From Rhodobacteraceae bacterium KLH11 (GTDB lineage: Bacteria; Pseudomonadota; Alphaproteobacteria; Rhodobacterales; Rhodobacteraceae): a stretch of DNA of 64,000 nt. Numbering within the stretch: the stretch's first letter is position 1; every line of letters starts with the position of its first letter. This document shows, one piece after another, positions 11,001-19,108 of this stretch. The notes below the pieces were generated by a model. It searched no databases. It was not told the origin of the DNA and was given only the letters and a program-made list of their open reading frames with translations. Location: positions 87,977 through 151,976 of the forward strand of contig DS999534.1 of assembly GCA_000158135.1 (NCBI GenBank). Reading direction: 5' to 3'. Both the position numbers and the translations under genes were made by a program.

Positions 11001-14000
11001 CCATGCTGCGCTCATAAATCCCGTCGCCATCCGCGTCATATTGCGTGGTGCTCTCAAGCCCGGTATCGCTGGTTGTCGATACCATCCGGCTTTGCAGAGA
11101 CCCGTCGCTGTTCAGCTCGCTCTCAGTGACCGTGACAAAGCCATCATCTCCGATGACGCGATGGACCTGCATGTCGGCATGGCCATCGCCGTTGATGTCC
11201 GTTGCCTCCAGTATATCCCGGCCATTGTCACTGGTCGTTGTGACAACCTTCGACCGCAGAACATCGCTGGTACCGGTGACGTCTGTGACCTCTGTCGTGA
11301 CGGTCGTGCTGCCATCATCGTTGAGGGTTGTCACGCTGGTGGTGACGATATCCGCAGTCTGATCCCCATCAGTATCCGCGCGGGTCTCAACCGTCAGCCC
11401 GTCATCGCTGGTTGTGGTTTCCGAGCGGGAGAGAAGCGTTCCATCGCTGGACTGCACATCTTCGGTGGTCTTTTGTGATCCATCCGCATTCAATACTGTT
11501 GTGGAGGTCACACTACGCTCAGCAATCCCGTCGCCATCTATATCTTCGGTAGTGGTGGTGACCAACCCATCGTCGCTGACCGCGGTGACCATCTCGCTGC
11601 GCAGGCTGTCATCGCCATTGCGCACTGTACTGGTTGTTGTCCGGCCCCCATCTGCATTCAGAACCGTGGCCTGAAGTGAGGTCGTATCCGTATCGCCATC
11701 TCCATCCACATCCGAGATGGTTGTAATCGTCAGCCCGTCCGCGCTGACATCTGTCTGCCGGGTCGAGAGGGTTGTGCCATCGGCGCTGAACCGGGTGTCC
11801 AGCTCGGTCATGCTGCCATCGGCATGCTTCTCCGAGCGCAAGGTCATGTCCGTCGCGCCATCCCCATTGGCGTCGCTGGTGGTGATCGTCAGGCGACGGT
11901 CCGCGCTTTGTGAGACTGTGCTCTCGCCCAGCAGTGTGGCCTGATCACCGGCATAGCTGGTTGTGGTCTGCAAGGTGCTGCCATCGGGGTTTGAGGCCTG
12001 CGTTGAGACGGATTTCCCATCCGTCACACCATCTCCATTGACGTCCGACAGTGTCGTAACCGTCAGGCCATCCGCGCTGGTGGTCACCACCTGTTCGCTT
12101 TTGAGCGCAGCATTTTGCGCCGTTTCCGCGATGGTCCGGGTCGAGCTGCCATCGGTGTTCTCAACCGTCACATCCGAGATCGACAGATCGGTATCCCCGT
12201 CGCCATCCGCATCCACAGTTGTATTTACGATCAACCCGTCTTCGCTGGAGACCGAGACTGATTGCGCACTGAACGAGCCATCCGCATTGCGGGTCCAGCT
12301 GGTTGTGGTGCGCTCGCCAGTGGTGCCGTCGACGGTCACGCTGCGGCTCAGGTCCGTGGCCTGGAACGTGCCATCCTGATTGTGATCCACCCAGGTCTCG
12401 GAACTGACCTGATCGCTGCCCAGCGTGACCTTAGTCTTGGCACGCACGGACCCATCCGCATTGGTCAGTGTCGTCTCGGTCTCCCGGCTGCCATTCGCGT
12501 TGATCACCGTGGCCTCAACCGTGGTCAGATCAGTATCGCCGTCGCCATCCTGATCCACGGCCGACGTTTTGGTCAGCGCATCCTCGGACTGGCTGTGCGT
12601 CGTGGAACTGCGCACACTGCCATCGCCATTCTTCACCGTCAGCGTAGAATCCGTGGTGCCATCCACATTGACCGTGATGTCCAGCTCCTCCTGAACATCT
12701 GTATCGCCATCGCCATCCAGATCGCGGGCGATGGTCTTGGTCTGCCCATCGGCGGACACGCTTTCAGTCACCGCACTGCGCAGCGAGCCGTCCTGGTTGA
12801 AATGCTCAATCGTTTCCGACCGGCTGCCATCCCCGTTGATCACGATGCTATGGGTGATGGTCAGATCCACCAGCCCGTCGCCATCTTCGTCAATCGCGTC
12901 CGTACGTGTCAGCCCGTCGGCCGAGACCGTCTCGGTCGAGCTGCGGATCACCCCTCCGTTTGGATCGCGGTCCGTGGTCACGATGGTCATGCTGTCATCG
13001 GTGTGGGTGGTGCGGACCTCGGTCTGGTCATACCAGCCACCACCGGTGGAATCCCGCTCGATGGTCACCGTATTGCCATCTGCGCTGGTGGTGGTCTTGG
13101 TCTCGCTGAGCAAAATACCCGTGGCCAGATCCGCGCCCAGCACATTGGTCACCGTCTCGCTGTTGCTGCCATCGGGGTTGGCCACCGTCACGATGGTCTG
13201 CAACTGATCCACAACCCCGTCACCATTGGTGTCATAGCTGTTGGTGATCGACGCCCCATCCGCCGTGGTCACCGACGTAATGACAAAAGAAATGGCGCCA
13301 TCGGCGCCATACCCGGTCTGGATATGCGTGCGCACCCCTTCCGAGTCGACAGCCTCGCTTTCTTCAATGCGGTAGCTGGCCGTGTCCGAGACCAGTGTTG
13401 TATCCGCCACCGTACCTGTCGAGCCATCCGCATAGGTAAACGTCGTCTTGCCGGTGATCACCGAACCATCGGGCAGTTCGATATTGGTCGCATCCGCCGT
13501 CAGATCAATCGAGGTGATCCCCAGCTCCGCCAGCGTCTTCGCCTCCAGCGAGCCATCGGCATTGGTCACCAGAACCTTGAAGTCATCCCAGGCCTCGTCA
13601 TTGGCGTCAAAGACACCATCGCCATTGCTGTCAAACACCGCCCGCAGCGCCTCAATGTCACTCGTCGCCGTCGGATCCCACTCTGTGAACACATATTCCC
13701 GCTTCTCGGAGATCGCCCCATCCCCATCCGCGTCATAAAACAGAACCCCGTTCCCAGAAGCAGCCCACGCCGTCCGGTTCAGCAATCCATCACCAGAGCT
13801 GTCCACAAATACCGTCGAGTTCAAAAGCTCCGTCAGCTCAACGCCAGAACCGTCCAAATCAAGGACAATGGGATGCTTGTCCTCGCCACGATGGGAATCC
13901 GCTCGCCTACCAGCTTCCGTACGATTCCCACCACTCGATGATGAGCCGCCAGAATAGTTGTCATTCGACGATGAACCACCCGCGTTAGTTTTTGCTACAT

Positions 14001-15156
14001 ATTCGCCATCAATAGTCTTCTTGTTCCATCTGCCAGACTCTAGATAGTACTTCTCGCTTGGACCAAGACGTTCGAAATTTTGCCGATAATCTGCGTCATT
14101 GGCCAGCCGAGACTCATGGACAATTCTACCATATTCAAACGAATCCTCCGCTGGGCGAAGCTGAGGGCGGATCGAGGTAACAGGAGCAGAAGAGATATAT
14201 GTTTCAGGTGTAGATACAGGCGCGGGCAGCGTTCCAAAACTCAGAGGCGAAGTCAGTGTGGAAAAATCAAGCCGGGAATAGGTAGGCGCTGGAAGCGGAA
14301 GCCCGGCGCTTGGGGGGAAGGAAGGCTCACTTGTATTTAACGTTAGCCCGATCAATGCCGCCTCAGGTCCTTCAAGATCATGAATTCCCCTACTTGCAAA
14401 ACCTGTAGAAGAACCCACCGAAAAGCCCGGATAAATAGCCCCAGGTGTTCGGTCGAGATTATGGTTATATGAAGAGTCTCGGAAGCTTCCCGGACGGCCA
14501 GGAGCATCAGCAAATGGACCAAAGCCGTCGTCGGAGAAATAGTTATACTCTTTTGTCCGGTCAAAGTCTTCGACTAAACCCCATTCAGATTCAGAATAGT
14601 CAACATCAAAGCCAAAAAAATCCTCCAGCCCGCTATTGTACAAGTTGGATGGATGAGACGGGTTCGACGCTTTCGGTAAGACTTCGGCCACAGGGAAAGA
14701 GAAACTCGGTTTTACAGGTTGGGGCTTTATGTCCCAGTAGTCAGGTAGCGAGTCGCCTCGGGCCAACTGCGCTTGAAGCAGATCATGGTGCAAACTTGGA
14801 TGAGCTGTTGGGTCAGTCAGTAAATCGTCGGCCTGTGGAGTCGTTCCGAAGATTGTCACACTATCCAAGGACCCGGCTAAATATCTTTGAACAATGTAAC
14901 TATCTACTATCGTATCAATTTCTTGAGCTGGAACGTTCTCGTATATTTTGTTTAGCTCAAAAGCATATTGCCTGTCGCTCAGCCCTGTGATTGAGTAGCC
15001 AGTAAGCTTGTTGACCATTTCTCCATAAAACGCCGATTGGTTTTGAATTCCAGGAACGGGAGCGAGGGCACCGATATCTATTTTGGCTTTAGGAATTGGC
15101 ATGCCACCTGTAAAATTCGGTGATTTGCTCGCCGATGAAATTGGTTTTTTCCCCAT
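5083..15156 (-). CDS. Giant secreted calcium-binding RTX protein (3,357 aa)
   Basis: Domains in order (approximate residues): 1-420, a Ser/Pro/Gly-rich N-terminal region with no Sec signal; 430-620, a region starting PIVLDLDGSGVELT with EF-hand-like DADGDGAISE and DSNGDGVFDANDE loops, as in FrpC-like RTX proteins; 626-1960, about 24 tandem degenerate repeats of 53-60 residues; 2010-2290, two DUF4214-like helical units; 2300-3260, many GGxGxDxLxGG nonapeptides in two blocks; 3270-3357, a C-terminus resembling type I secretion signals. The nonapeptides and D-x-D-G-D-G loops are known calcium ligands. Expected route: ABC-type export to the cell surface or medium, although no exporter genes are in this window. 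It may be an adhesin or matrix protein, but no enzymatic domain is visible. It starts 2 bp after the upstream gene, so the two are probably cotranscribed. Confidence 0.9.
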   Translation of the reverse strand: MGKKPISSASKSPNFTGGMPIPKAKIDIGALAPVPGIQNQSAFYGEMVNKLTGYSITGLSDRQYAFELNKIYENVPAQEIDTIVDSYIVQRYLAGSLDSVTIFGTTPQADDLLTDPTAHPSLHHDLLQAQLARGDSLPDYWDIKPQPVKPSFSFPVAEVLPKASNPSHPSNLYNSGLEDFFGFDVDYSESEWGLVEDFDRTKEYNYFSDDGFGPFADAPGRPGSFRDSSYNHNLDRTPGAIYPGFSVGSSTGFASRGIHDLEGPEAALIGLTLNTSEPSFPPSAGLPLPAPTYSRLDFSTLTSPLSFGTLPAPVSTPETYISSAPVTSIRPQLRPAEDSFEYGRIVHESRLANDADYRQNFERLGPSEKYYLESGRWNKKTIDGEYVAKTNAGGSSSNDNYSGGSSSSGGNRTEAGRRADSHRGEDKHPIVLDLDGSGVELTELLNSTVFVDSSGDGLLNRTAWAASGNGVLFYDADGDGAISEKREYVFTEWDPTATSDIEALRAVFDSNGDGVFDANDEAWDDFKVLVTNADGSLEAKTLAELGITSIDLTADATNIELPDGSVITGKTTFTYADGSTGTVADTTLVSDTASYRIEESEAVDSEGVRTHIQTGYGADGAISFVITSVTTADGASITNSYDTNGDGVVDQLQTIVTVANPDGSNSETVTNVLGADLATGILLSETKTTTSADGNTVTIERDSTGGGWYDQTEVRTTHTDDSMTIVTTDRDPNGGVIRSSTETVSADGLTRTDAIDEDGDGLVDLTITHSIVINGDGSRSETIEHFNQDGSLRSAVTESVSADGQTKTIARDLDGDGDTDVQEELDITVNVDGTTDSTLTVKNGDGSVRSSTTHSQSEDALTKTSAVDQDGDGDTDLTTVEATVINANGSRETETTLTNADGSVRAKTKVTLGSDQVSSETWVDHNQDGTFQATDLSRSVTVDGTTGERTTTSWTRNADGSFSAQSVSVSSEDGLIVNTTVDADGDGDTDLSISDVTVENTDGSSTRTIAETAQNAALKSEQVVTTSADGLTVTTLSDVNGDGVTDGKSVSTQASNPDGSTLQTTTSYAGDQATLLGESTVSQSADRRLTITTSDANGDGATDMTLRSEKHADGSMTELDTRFSADGTTLSTRQTDVSADGLTITTISDVDGDGDTDTTSLQATVLNADGGRTTTSTVRNGDDSLRSEMVTAVSDDGLVTTTTEDIDGDGIAERSVTSTTVLNADGSQKTTEDVQSSDGTLLSRSETTTSDDGLTVETRADTDGDQTADIVTTSVTTLNDDGSTTVTTEVTDVTGTSDVLRSKVVTTTSDNGRDILEATDINGDGHADMQVHRVIGDDGFVTVTESELNSDGSLQSRMVSTTSDTGLESTTQYDADGDGIYERSMDSTTVLNADGSTTQTVEEKAEDGTVYSRMVTDTSRDGWTTTTREDLDNDGDDDLTTTQVYDLSTTGVETTTVTRTAADGSTLSTDTTTVSADKRSTTRSVDTDGNGINDMVSTATIADDGTQNQQTQYYDDTGTLIANTSASTSGDGLIVTSRTDRNGDGTDELVAIATTVLGADGSRSVTTDYTDGGGSQLAQTVATTSDDGLSTSWSADLDGDGTNEFVTTGATTFEAHGDVVQTATTTDGAGNTLSSATTTTSGNGLSTSTQFDLDGDGANDIIQSRTTQADGSWTQTEQQFGSDGSSVHEVSTTQSADGRTLTTRVDEDGDGTDDRDLVIQVDLDRTTTSTWRDLNTAAVATAVVTSVESANGADTEYTFDLDGDGQAEFTRSADTGFDATGNRVTEVTQHHGQRLTFAETVTETATGLQRTSDVDYDGDGEIDATTQVTTTLNDDGSQSTNDTTTYWRTGDATTRLRDVSADGRTITETRDYDGDGNDDHAMTTIYGADGRLITTEMSYDPEGDPDVTRITSVTADGLITTTTTDGGTDVDTDDDTSFTVVRSPIANGSYETSYDSEYLSFSSTHHIDGSGIETWSLSRTITNRDSGATTNQDFEIRLDPASKARLLAEAERLFDTVLDRDLEPFEYEVLAAHVQNGELDLEGLASGLLQSYEFEMRFPNLSDAAFVDQVYLNTFGRGASLAEFTDAFDGLVTGGHSRAELLVEVSESSEHVVVGNGHMFTNNFDPQLNPAQAERSLDKAYVWNVVESLVNILYDVRLVDQALELVAKRALDGGETLLNLATRLVEETSDLDPDSEFDLTELSDDDFVIHVFQNAFGRPPESDELARWTGHLGTGASMTRAEFVLFIAKSVEHLTSGQKETLINRYESFDGTGSADIDLDDQVLDGAFGDDRANVLQASDHSRKVQISGGAGNDTIWGGSNDDFLAGDAGADEIRGFGGNDVLFVDAEDLAAGNVSGDEGIDTLKFVDDAAATINLETLNVEVVHSGAGDDDISAGTRLVDTFIDGAAGNDTISGGSGADQLNGGRGDDQISGGSGTDYIAGGTGDDQLFGQDGDDIVQGNDGDDALFGGNGDDWLLGDNGNDTLSGEGGDDFIQGGAGDDVLKGGYGDDQLLGGEGDDALYFWHGDDQLIGGDGDDTFHLARSNDHGTSSLQGWSIIQGGKGFDTLVLNAGGFSNPKYIGNNQWQIFRNKSDGTQYIIDVQDIERIRYSDGSTKTLSTNTRADNSDNYSRSQPHWHYGDTSIGTHDKDHKKFGYYQTVSEFRNNSDGGDYVAVRKFFTQLSGSVLRGGTGNDDLKGNDDDSNKIEGNSGSDVIRGYDGNDNLKGGNGSDKIYGNDDRDYLYGGSGADRIKGGKGNDRIYGEAGSDKLYGESGADTIYGHSGDDSIYGGSANDKLYGGDGYDYIEGGSNNDTIKGGSGGDRLIGGSGHDWIEGEAGNDTISGGSNNDRLFGGSGADILSGYNGNDSLDGGADDDILRGEAGADTLIGGDGRDYLEGGTGADILDGGVGLLDAAVYLNSAAGVTVNLSTGLHSGGDATGDVLTNIENIIGSNHGDNLTGDDFDNLLGGGAGDDTLAGGNGHDRLYGDEGNDQIDAGEGVDRVWGGAGQDTVQLGAGDDVFHGDDNGDTLGHDSVSGGDGNDVIYGDLGNDTITGDAGNDYIHGQIGNDSLSGGIGDDAIFGGEGQDSLSGDDGADILYGGDDIDFLWGGKDHDELHGGTGDDTLNGDLGNDKLFGGFGNDSLVGGEGNDTLNGGAGQDSIYGGSGDDFIIYSAGDDYISAGWDYADTLDLSKYSSNQVKFRADTFDVFIQTPDGEIQLSYQLQYDTGYRSNIENIIFSDTVLDDASIRIRAIDDQATGGDDTIIGTPQNDAINGGQGNDVLIGNNGADQFLFEVGDGSDQITDYDVAKDSIQFDGLTFADLTITQVGGNVEIAYGSDDLIEILNANALNFTINEFQFI
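5680..8250 (-). repeat. RTX nonapeptide repeat blocks (GGxGxDxxx)
   Basis: Within the giant gene, two blocks of nine-residue calcium-binding repeats (27-bp period) run roughly over 7560-8250 and 5680-7110. They are separated by a non-repetitive insert (about 7110-7530) encoding NSDGGDYVAVRKFF and neighbours. Copies differ strongly at the DNA level, so the repeats are old rather than recently amplified. Confidence 0.85.
9270..13280 (-). repeat. About 24 tandem repeats of ~55 residues (~165 bp)
   Basis: Each unit reads approximately T-T-T-S-A-D-G-L-T-x-T, then a D-x-D-G-D-G-x-x-D calcium-loop-like motif, then T-V-L-N-A-D-G-S-x-T-T-T and a third D-G-S before the next unit. By eye I count 24 units between about residues 626 and 1960. 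Most have an acidic loop of type D(A/V/L/I)(D/N)GDG. Spacing varies from 53 to 60 residues. The unit resembles EF-hand/thrombospondin type 3 style calcium loops, but I cannot name the family. Confidence 0.8.
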
Positions 15157-15158
15157 TA

Positions 15159-15824
15159 TTATTCCCCATTAAATTGGATACACTTTTTGAACTTCGGTGT
15201 TACGATAAGTTGTCGCAAAGGTATCGAAAAAGCATCGGTTCTTAGAAGGCAAAGCAAAACAATATCAGACCTTTCCTCTAAGATATTTTTCTCGATACCC
15301 TCTATGATTTCATCAAGCTCAAAATATCTATCGATAAGTTGGCAATTAAACTTATTATTCTGGCAAACGTCCTTTATAAACAGAGATTTCAAGTCACTTA
15401 ACACAGACGAATAAAATGAGGCACGAACTTGATCCCCTGACAAAATAAGGTCCGAATACACCTGCCTATCTGCAATGTCCATCCATATAAAGGCAGCTGA
15501 ATAATCTCCTCTAACTATTGACCTTTGAGCGTTCGCCAAGAGAAAGAGGCTTGATTTTTCATCCGCTTTCTCCAAATATTCATCTAGAAATTCCAAAATA
15601 TCCAAATTCGCGCTATTTGAAATAAATTCCTGCGTCTCGGTACATTCGGAGTCTTGAGAATTTCTCTCCAATCCTAAAAAATCCTGATATTCAGCGCAAA
15701 TTGGGCGGTCTTCAAAAATATCACCTTCATTTATTACGTCGCCAAGCGCAGTTGTTGCTATTGCCGTAAGGGTTAGCCCTAATAAAAAATTTGAAAATAG
15801 CATTTTTGATTTCGATACCTTCAT
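15159..15824 (-). CDS. Secreted protein of unknown function, upstream partner of RTX gene
   Basis: The 221-residue product begins MKVSKSKMLFSNFLLGLTLT and ends its hydrophobic segment at ALG/D, a good Sec signal peptide with predicted cleavage near residue 28. The mature part is acidic and helical, with several Cys (ICAEYQ, ECTETQ, CQNNKFNCQLID, LLCLLRT) that could form disulfides in the periplasm. I recognise no family. Codon use is AT-rich compared with its neighbours, suggesting recent acquisition. The stop lies 2 bp before the RTX start, and the RTX ribosome site (GGGGAA) is within its last codons, so the two genes are very likely coupled. Confidence 0.75.
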   Translation of the reverse strand: MKVSKSKMLFSNFLLGLTLTAIATTALGDVINEGDIFEDRPICAEYQDFLGLERNSQDSECTETQEFISNSANLDILEFLDEYLEKADEKSSLFLLANAQRSIVRGDYSAAFIWMDIADRQVYSDLILSGDQVRASFYSSVLSDLKSLFIKDVCQNNKFNCQLIDRYFELDEIIEGIEKNILEERSDIVLLCLLRTDAFSIPLRQLIVTPKFKKCIQFNGE

Positions 15825-16646
15825 AGTTATCTATCCGCGTCCTTAAGTAGTTGACCATTGAAGAGCACACGCAAAAGATGAGTGGAAGGTTCATGACTCA
15901 GCATATTTTGTCAACACTTTGTGAATACATGTGATTACATTTTATCATTTAAATATAAAGTTTTATAATGACAAACCCACCTCCCTTCCGGCTCTGCAGC
16001 CCACACGCGATGTGACCCAACATCTATCCCAAGCGTGGCCTGCTTGCTTCCTGCAATGAACGAGCGGCTGTGCTTTGGGGTGATGATGATCACTTGAGTG
16101 CGGCAAACGTTGAGACGTCGTTGCAGATTGGGAGGTCATTGGATTTTGCTTCTCATTTTGCGCTGTATGTGGTGCCCGTTATAGTCCTGGGCTGTCCAAG
16201 AAAGTACCTAAGTTCGGCGTACATGGCGCGGCTAATACTAAATCCCCATCCACACCGCGCCATGCCATGCGCGACGAAGTCTCTTTAAATCTTGAATATA
16301 TTGAGATTAAAAACAAATACCGATGAGCTATTAAAGCATATCTACAAACTATCGAGGGGGTCGCCTCTTGAAGCGAATGAGGTCGTGTGTGGATGCCCTC
16401 AGTTTTGCAAGGAATTTCTGATCGGTTTGAAGGCGATTGATTGCGGTCGTGTGTCAGGCCTCGTGTTGCGGCTTTTCACGCGCCGCGGGCCAAGATGGTA
16501 AGTTCGCTGATCGGTTCCAATTCGATTCCGCGGGCTATTTTGGCGCCCGACCCCTATCTGGCTCTCCGATCAGGACTTGTTCAATCGACGTCCATTCTTC
16601 TCAGTGCATTCCTCACGCTCTGGCGCCTGGGGCGGCGCTCAGATTT
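15825..16646. other. 820-bp region without a supported gene
   Basis: The part next to the secreted-protein gene (15895-15970) is AT-rich and should contain its promoter; a TTGACA-like -35 box lies at 15909-15914 on the minus strand without a convincing -10 partner. Short plus-strand frames (16070-16288, 16292-16501) have neither ribosome sites nor recognisable products. The right part probably includes the 3' flank of the IS110 element. Confidence 0.4.
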
Positions 16647-17669
16647 CTATGTCGCTACTGCTCTCGGCAGGTATTTTTCTTCTTTGGTGATCATGGCCCA
16701 GATCTGACGCGCCATTTTGTTGGCCAAAGCGATCGCGGCAACCATTTTGGGTTTACGATCCAACTTGTCCTGAAGCCAAGGCTCTGCGCGACTGTTTTGT
16801 CTCGCATATCCGGCAATCCGGCTCATTGCACCCGTGATCAACACGCGGCGAATATCACGCTGCCCCATCTTACTGGTCTGGCCAAGGCGGATTTTTCCAC
16901 CCGACGAATGCTGCTTTGGTACAAGGCCAAGCCAAGCGGCGAAGTCTCGCCCTTTCTCAAAATGCGCCATGTCTGGCGCGAAAGCCTCGATCACCATAGC
17001 TGCAATTGGCCCAATTCCAGGCATGGAGCGTAGGCGTTTGGCGGTATCGCTCTCACGACAGTGATTATTGATCTTGGCCGCCAACGCCTCGATCTCACAG
17101 CTCAGGCTGTCGATGCGATCAAAATGCAGCTTGGCCATTTCTGTGACGAGGGTGGGGATGTCCGAGGCATTAGCAAGGATTGACCTGAGCTTGGAGACAT
17201 TTTTGATCCCCACTGGCGCAATGATACCAAACTCAGCCAAGTGACCCCGCAACGCATTCACCGTAGCTGTACGTTGTTCCAGAAGCTGATCTCGCGTGCG
17301 CATCATCATTGTCGCGGCTTGTTGATCCGCCGACTTGGGGGCTACGAATGACATGCTGGGACGCAAGGCGGCTTCCGTGATTGCTTCAGCATCAGCCGCA
17401 TCGTTTTTATTCCGTTTGACGAAAGGTTTAACATAAAGTGGTGGGAGCAGACGCACATCATGACCCATAGCTTGCAACTCACGGGCCCAATAATGTGATG
17501 TCGAACATGCCTCCATCGCCATCAGACACTTGGGGTGGCCCTCGCAGAAAACCCTAAACTGCGCACGCGTCAGCTTCTTGCGAAACAAAACCCGACCGTC
17601 CCGTCGCGCGCCGTGCAACTGAAACACATTCTTTGCCAGATCAACTCCGATAATGATACCTTCGCTCAT
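16647..17669 (-). CDS. IS110-family transposase (DEDD), intact
   Basis: About 340 residues. The N-terminal RuvC-like DEDD domain carries GVDLAKNVFQLHG (first Asp), LMAMEACSTSHYWAREL (Glu) and FVKRNKNDAADAEAI (last two Asp). The C-terminal transposase_20 domain carries LRSMPGIGPIAAMVIEAF and FAAWLGLVPKQHSSGGKIRLG with the family's conserved Ser, then G-Q-R-D-I-R-R-V-L-I. I chose the ATG at 17669 because it aligns with family starts and has an AGAGAG ribosome site; the longer frame to 17756 runs through the IS end. It is a full-length relative of the truncated copy at 28985-29369, though clearly a different element. Confidence 0.92.
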   Translation of the reverse strand: MSEGIIIGVDLAKNVFQLHGARRDGRVLFRKKLTRAQFRVFCEGHPKCLMAMEACSTSHYWARELQAMGHDVRLLPPLYVKPFVKRNKNDAADAEAITEAALRPSMSFVAPKSADQQAATMMMRTRDQLLEQRTATVNALRGHLAEFGIIAPVGIKNVSKLRSILANASDIPTLVTEMAKLHFDRIDSLSCEIEALAAKINNHCRESDTAKRLRSMPGIGPIAAMVIEAFAPDMAHFEKGRDFAAWLGLVPKQHSSGGKIRLGQTSKMGQRDIRRVLITGAMSRIAGYARQNSRAEPWLQDKLDRKPKMVAAIALANKMARQIWAMITKEEKYLPRAVAT

Positions 17670-17757
17670 GGATGCTCTCTTTCTCTTTGGTGGCTTCGAT
17701 AATTCCACCATGGCACATTGCGATGCCGTTTCAGGAGAGGGCATCCACCCCATCAAT
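16647..17757 (-). mobile_element. IS110-family element (left part defined, far end uncertain)
   Basis: The 5' end is placed near 17757 because homology to the second IS110 element (TGGCACATT..GATGCCG and GGGCATCCAC.CCATCAA) stops there in both copies (17712-17757; 29410-29456). IS110 elements usually lack long terminal inverted repeats and target duplications, and I found none. The 3' boundary beyond the transposase stop could not be fixed. Confidence 0.7.
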
Positions 17758-18164
17758 TCCGGCTGGCCTCACATCCCTCTCATTGCTGAATACAGATGGA
17801 AGTTCCCAACGGTCGCGGCTTATGATGTAAGCCTGCCTCCTAGGCGACCATGATCCCAATCTCAAAGACATTGAACACGTGGCTACAGACTGTGCTCTGC
17901 GTTTTCATGGAGGAGATACGCGCCCGGCTTCCGTGTCGAAGTGAGACGGGGCAAAATCGTTGATGTAGTTATAATCCGCGGATGAGAGCATGACAACACT
18001 CGGTTCGGCCCACCATCTCCAGCGCCTGCACAGGCTACAGACTTTGACCATTCCGCGCCAGCGGGGTAGTCTCATCGTGTCGAGAAATCCAAAAACGCTC
18101 ATAAGAACGTAGGATTCTGCCCCGTCCGGCAATCGACCCCTACGTAGCCTCCAATCAAGATTCG
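17758..18164. other. 407-bp region without a supported gene
   Basis: Between the IS110 end and the HTH module. A 75-codon minus-strand frame (17905-18132) has no ribosome site and low-complexity Arg/Trp content, so it is not called. No structure noticed. Confidence 0.4.
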
Positions 18165-18716
18165 TTACTGCGTCGCGGCGATCTTGTGTGCATTTGGAAT
18201 GTCTATCCGTTCCAATGAGTGCGGATCTAGGGCTTTTGTTGTCAGCTCAGCGTTGAGCTTTCTAGCCGCTTCACCGGCCTGCAACCAACCCTCAGCACGA
18301 CGGACGTTAAAGCGCACTTTCCGCCTGCTACCGTGCAGCAGTCTCAAAAACTCTGCTATTTCATCGACACGATAAAGCCCGGCCATCGTTGGCATCGACA
18401 TTTCACGTTGTTGTAAAGCCTGACGGCTAGCACCAATCCTCTCGGCAACATCCGCCAGACTCACGAGATCTGGACGAATTTCGCGAAGCTCAGATCCTTC
18501 TGGAAGACCCTTTAAGATCCCTTTAGCAGCATCGAGTATTGCGCTTTCCGCATCGGCACCCACAGCTTCGATTTCAACGGCAAGCATTCGCGGATCGCCG
18601 GTGCCTATGACTGCTTCGTCATACCCCGCCGCAAACACAGCATCCGAGAGTTCAAATGGATCGTACTCACCAGCGGGCAGGCCGAAGACGAGTTCGAATT
18701 CGAACAATTCAGTCAT
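18165..18716 (-). CDS. HTH protein, second gene of a two-gene module
   Basis: A 183-residue protein. The start at 18716 follows AGGAGG by 4 bp. The N-terminal half (FELVFGLPAGEYDPFELSDA onward) is a small alpha/beta domain, followed by a helix-turn-helix (VSLADVAERIGASRQALQQR, about residues 95-114) and a charged helical tail. From memory, proteins of this design sit next to a small GHAWG..C.Y...ECRCG protein in many proteobacterial accessory regions, and the same partner is found here upstream in damaged form. A toxin-antitoxin-like role is possible but unproven. The ATG overlaps the partner's stop by 8 bp. Confidence 0.6.
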   Translation of the reverse strand: MTELFEFELVFGLPAGEYDPFELSDAVFAAGYDEAVIGTGDPRMLAVEIEAVGADAESAILDAAKGILKGLPEGSELREIRPDLVSLADVAERIGASRQALQQREMSMPTMAGLYRVDEIAEFLRLLHGSRRKVRFNVRRAEGWLQAGEAARKLNAELTTKALDPHSLERIDIPNAHKIAATQ

Positions 18717-18976
18717 TTTGCCTCCTTTTCTCGACAACACAGCCAAGTGCCTTTTGCCGAAGTTTCGCCGCATGGTTTTTTGCATTCTGCGGCGTGCTAT
18801 TAACCGTCATCTGACAATATTTGCCACAGCGGCATTCGTCATTTGGTGTAGGGGCAACGCAAAATCGCCCACGCATGTCCTTTTGACTTTCGTCTAACAA
18901 CAGCCCATCCGAGAGCCTCAAGCTCTTGCAGAACTTCTTCAACCTCTTTCTTTGGGTGTCTCTCACGCCTACTCAA
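18709..18976 (-). pseudogene. Frameshifted partner of the HTH gene
   Basis: From a TTG at 18976 the frame reads R-R-E-R-H-P-K-K-E-V-E-E-V-L-Q-E-L-E, then GHAWAILRCPYTK and a stop. The neighbouring frame continues at exactly that point with PNDECRCGKYCQMTVNSTPQ, NAKNHAAKLR and so on to 18709. Together they give the expected small Cys-rich protein with a C-P-Y..N-D-E-C-R-C-G motif, so a single-base insertion (or 2-base loss) near ACACCAAATG has split the gene. Function unknown. Confidence 0.65.
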
Positions 18977-19108
18977 TTAGATGTTCCTATATATCTATCT
19001 TGTCAACCGACAAGTTGGAATTGTGATATTCTTTTGCCAGAGTACCGCCTGCTTGCCATGTAACTAGCTGAAATATTATACAAATACTTCGGCTCGGAAT
19101 GATTTGAG

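Noticed and set aside
5680..13280. CRISPR-like tandem repeats
   Set aside because: Repeats are in frame, degenerate and encode calcium-binding motifs; there are no conserved direct repeats with unique spacers.
12262..13941. 559-codon plus-strand open frame
   Set aside because: It is antisense to the ~55-residue repeats of the giant RTX gene; the GAC/GAT-GGC-rich codons leave this opposite frame open. No ribosome site, and the product is repetitive Arg/Ile/Gly without family features.
16070..16288. 72-codon plus-strand frame
   Set aside because: No ribosome site, no recognisable product, ends abruptly in low-complexity DNA; not enough support.
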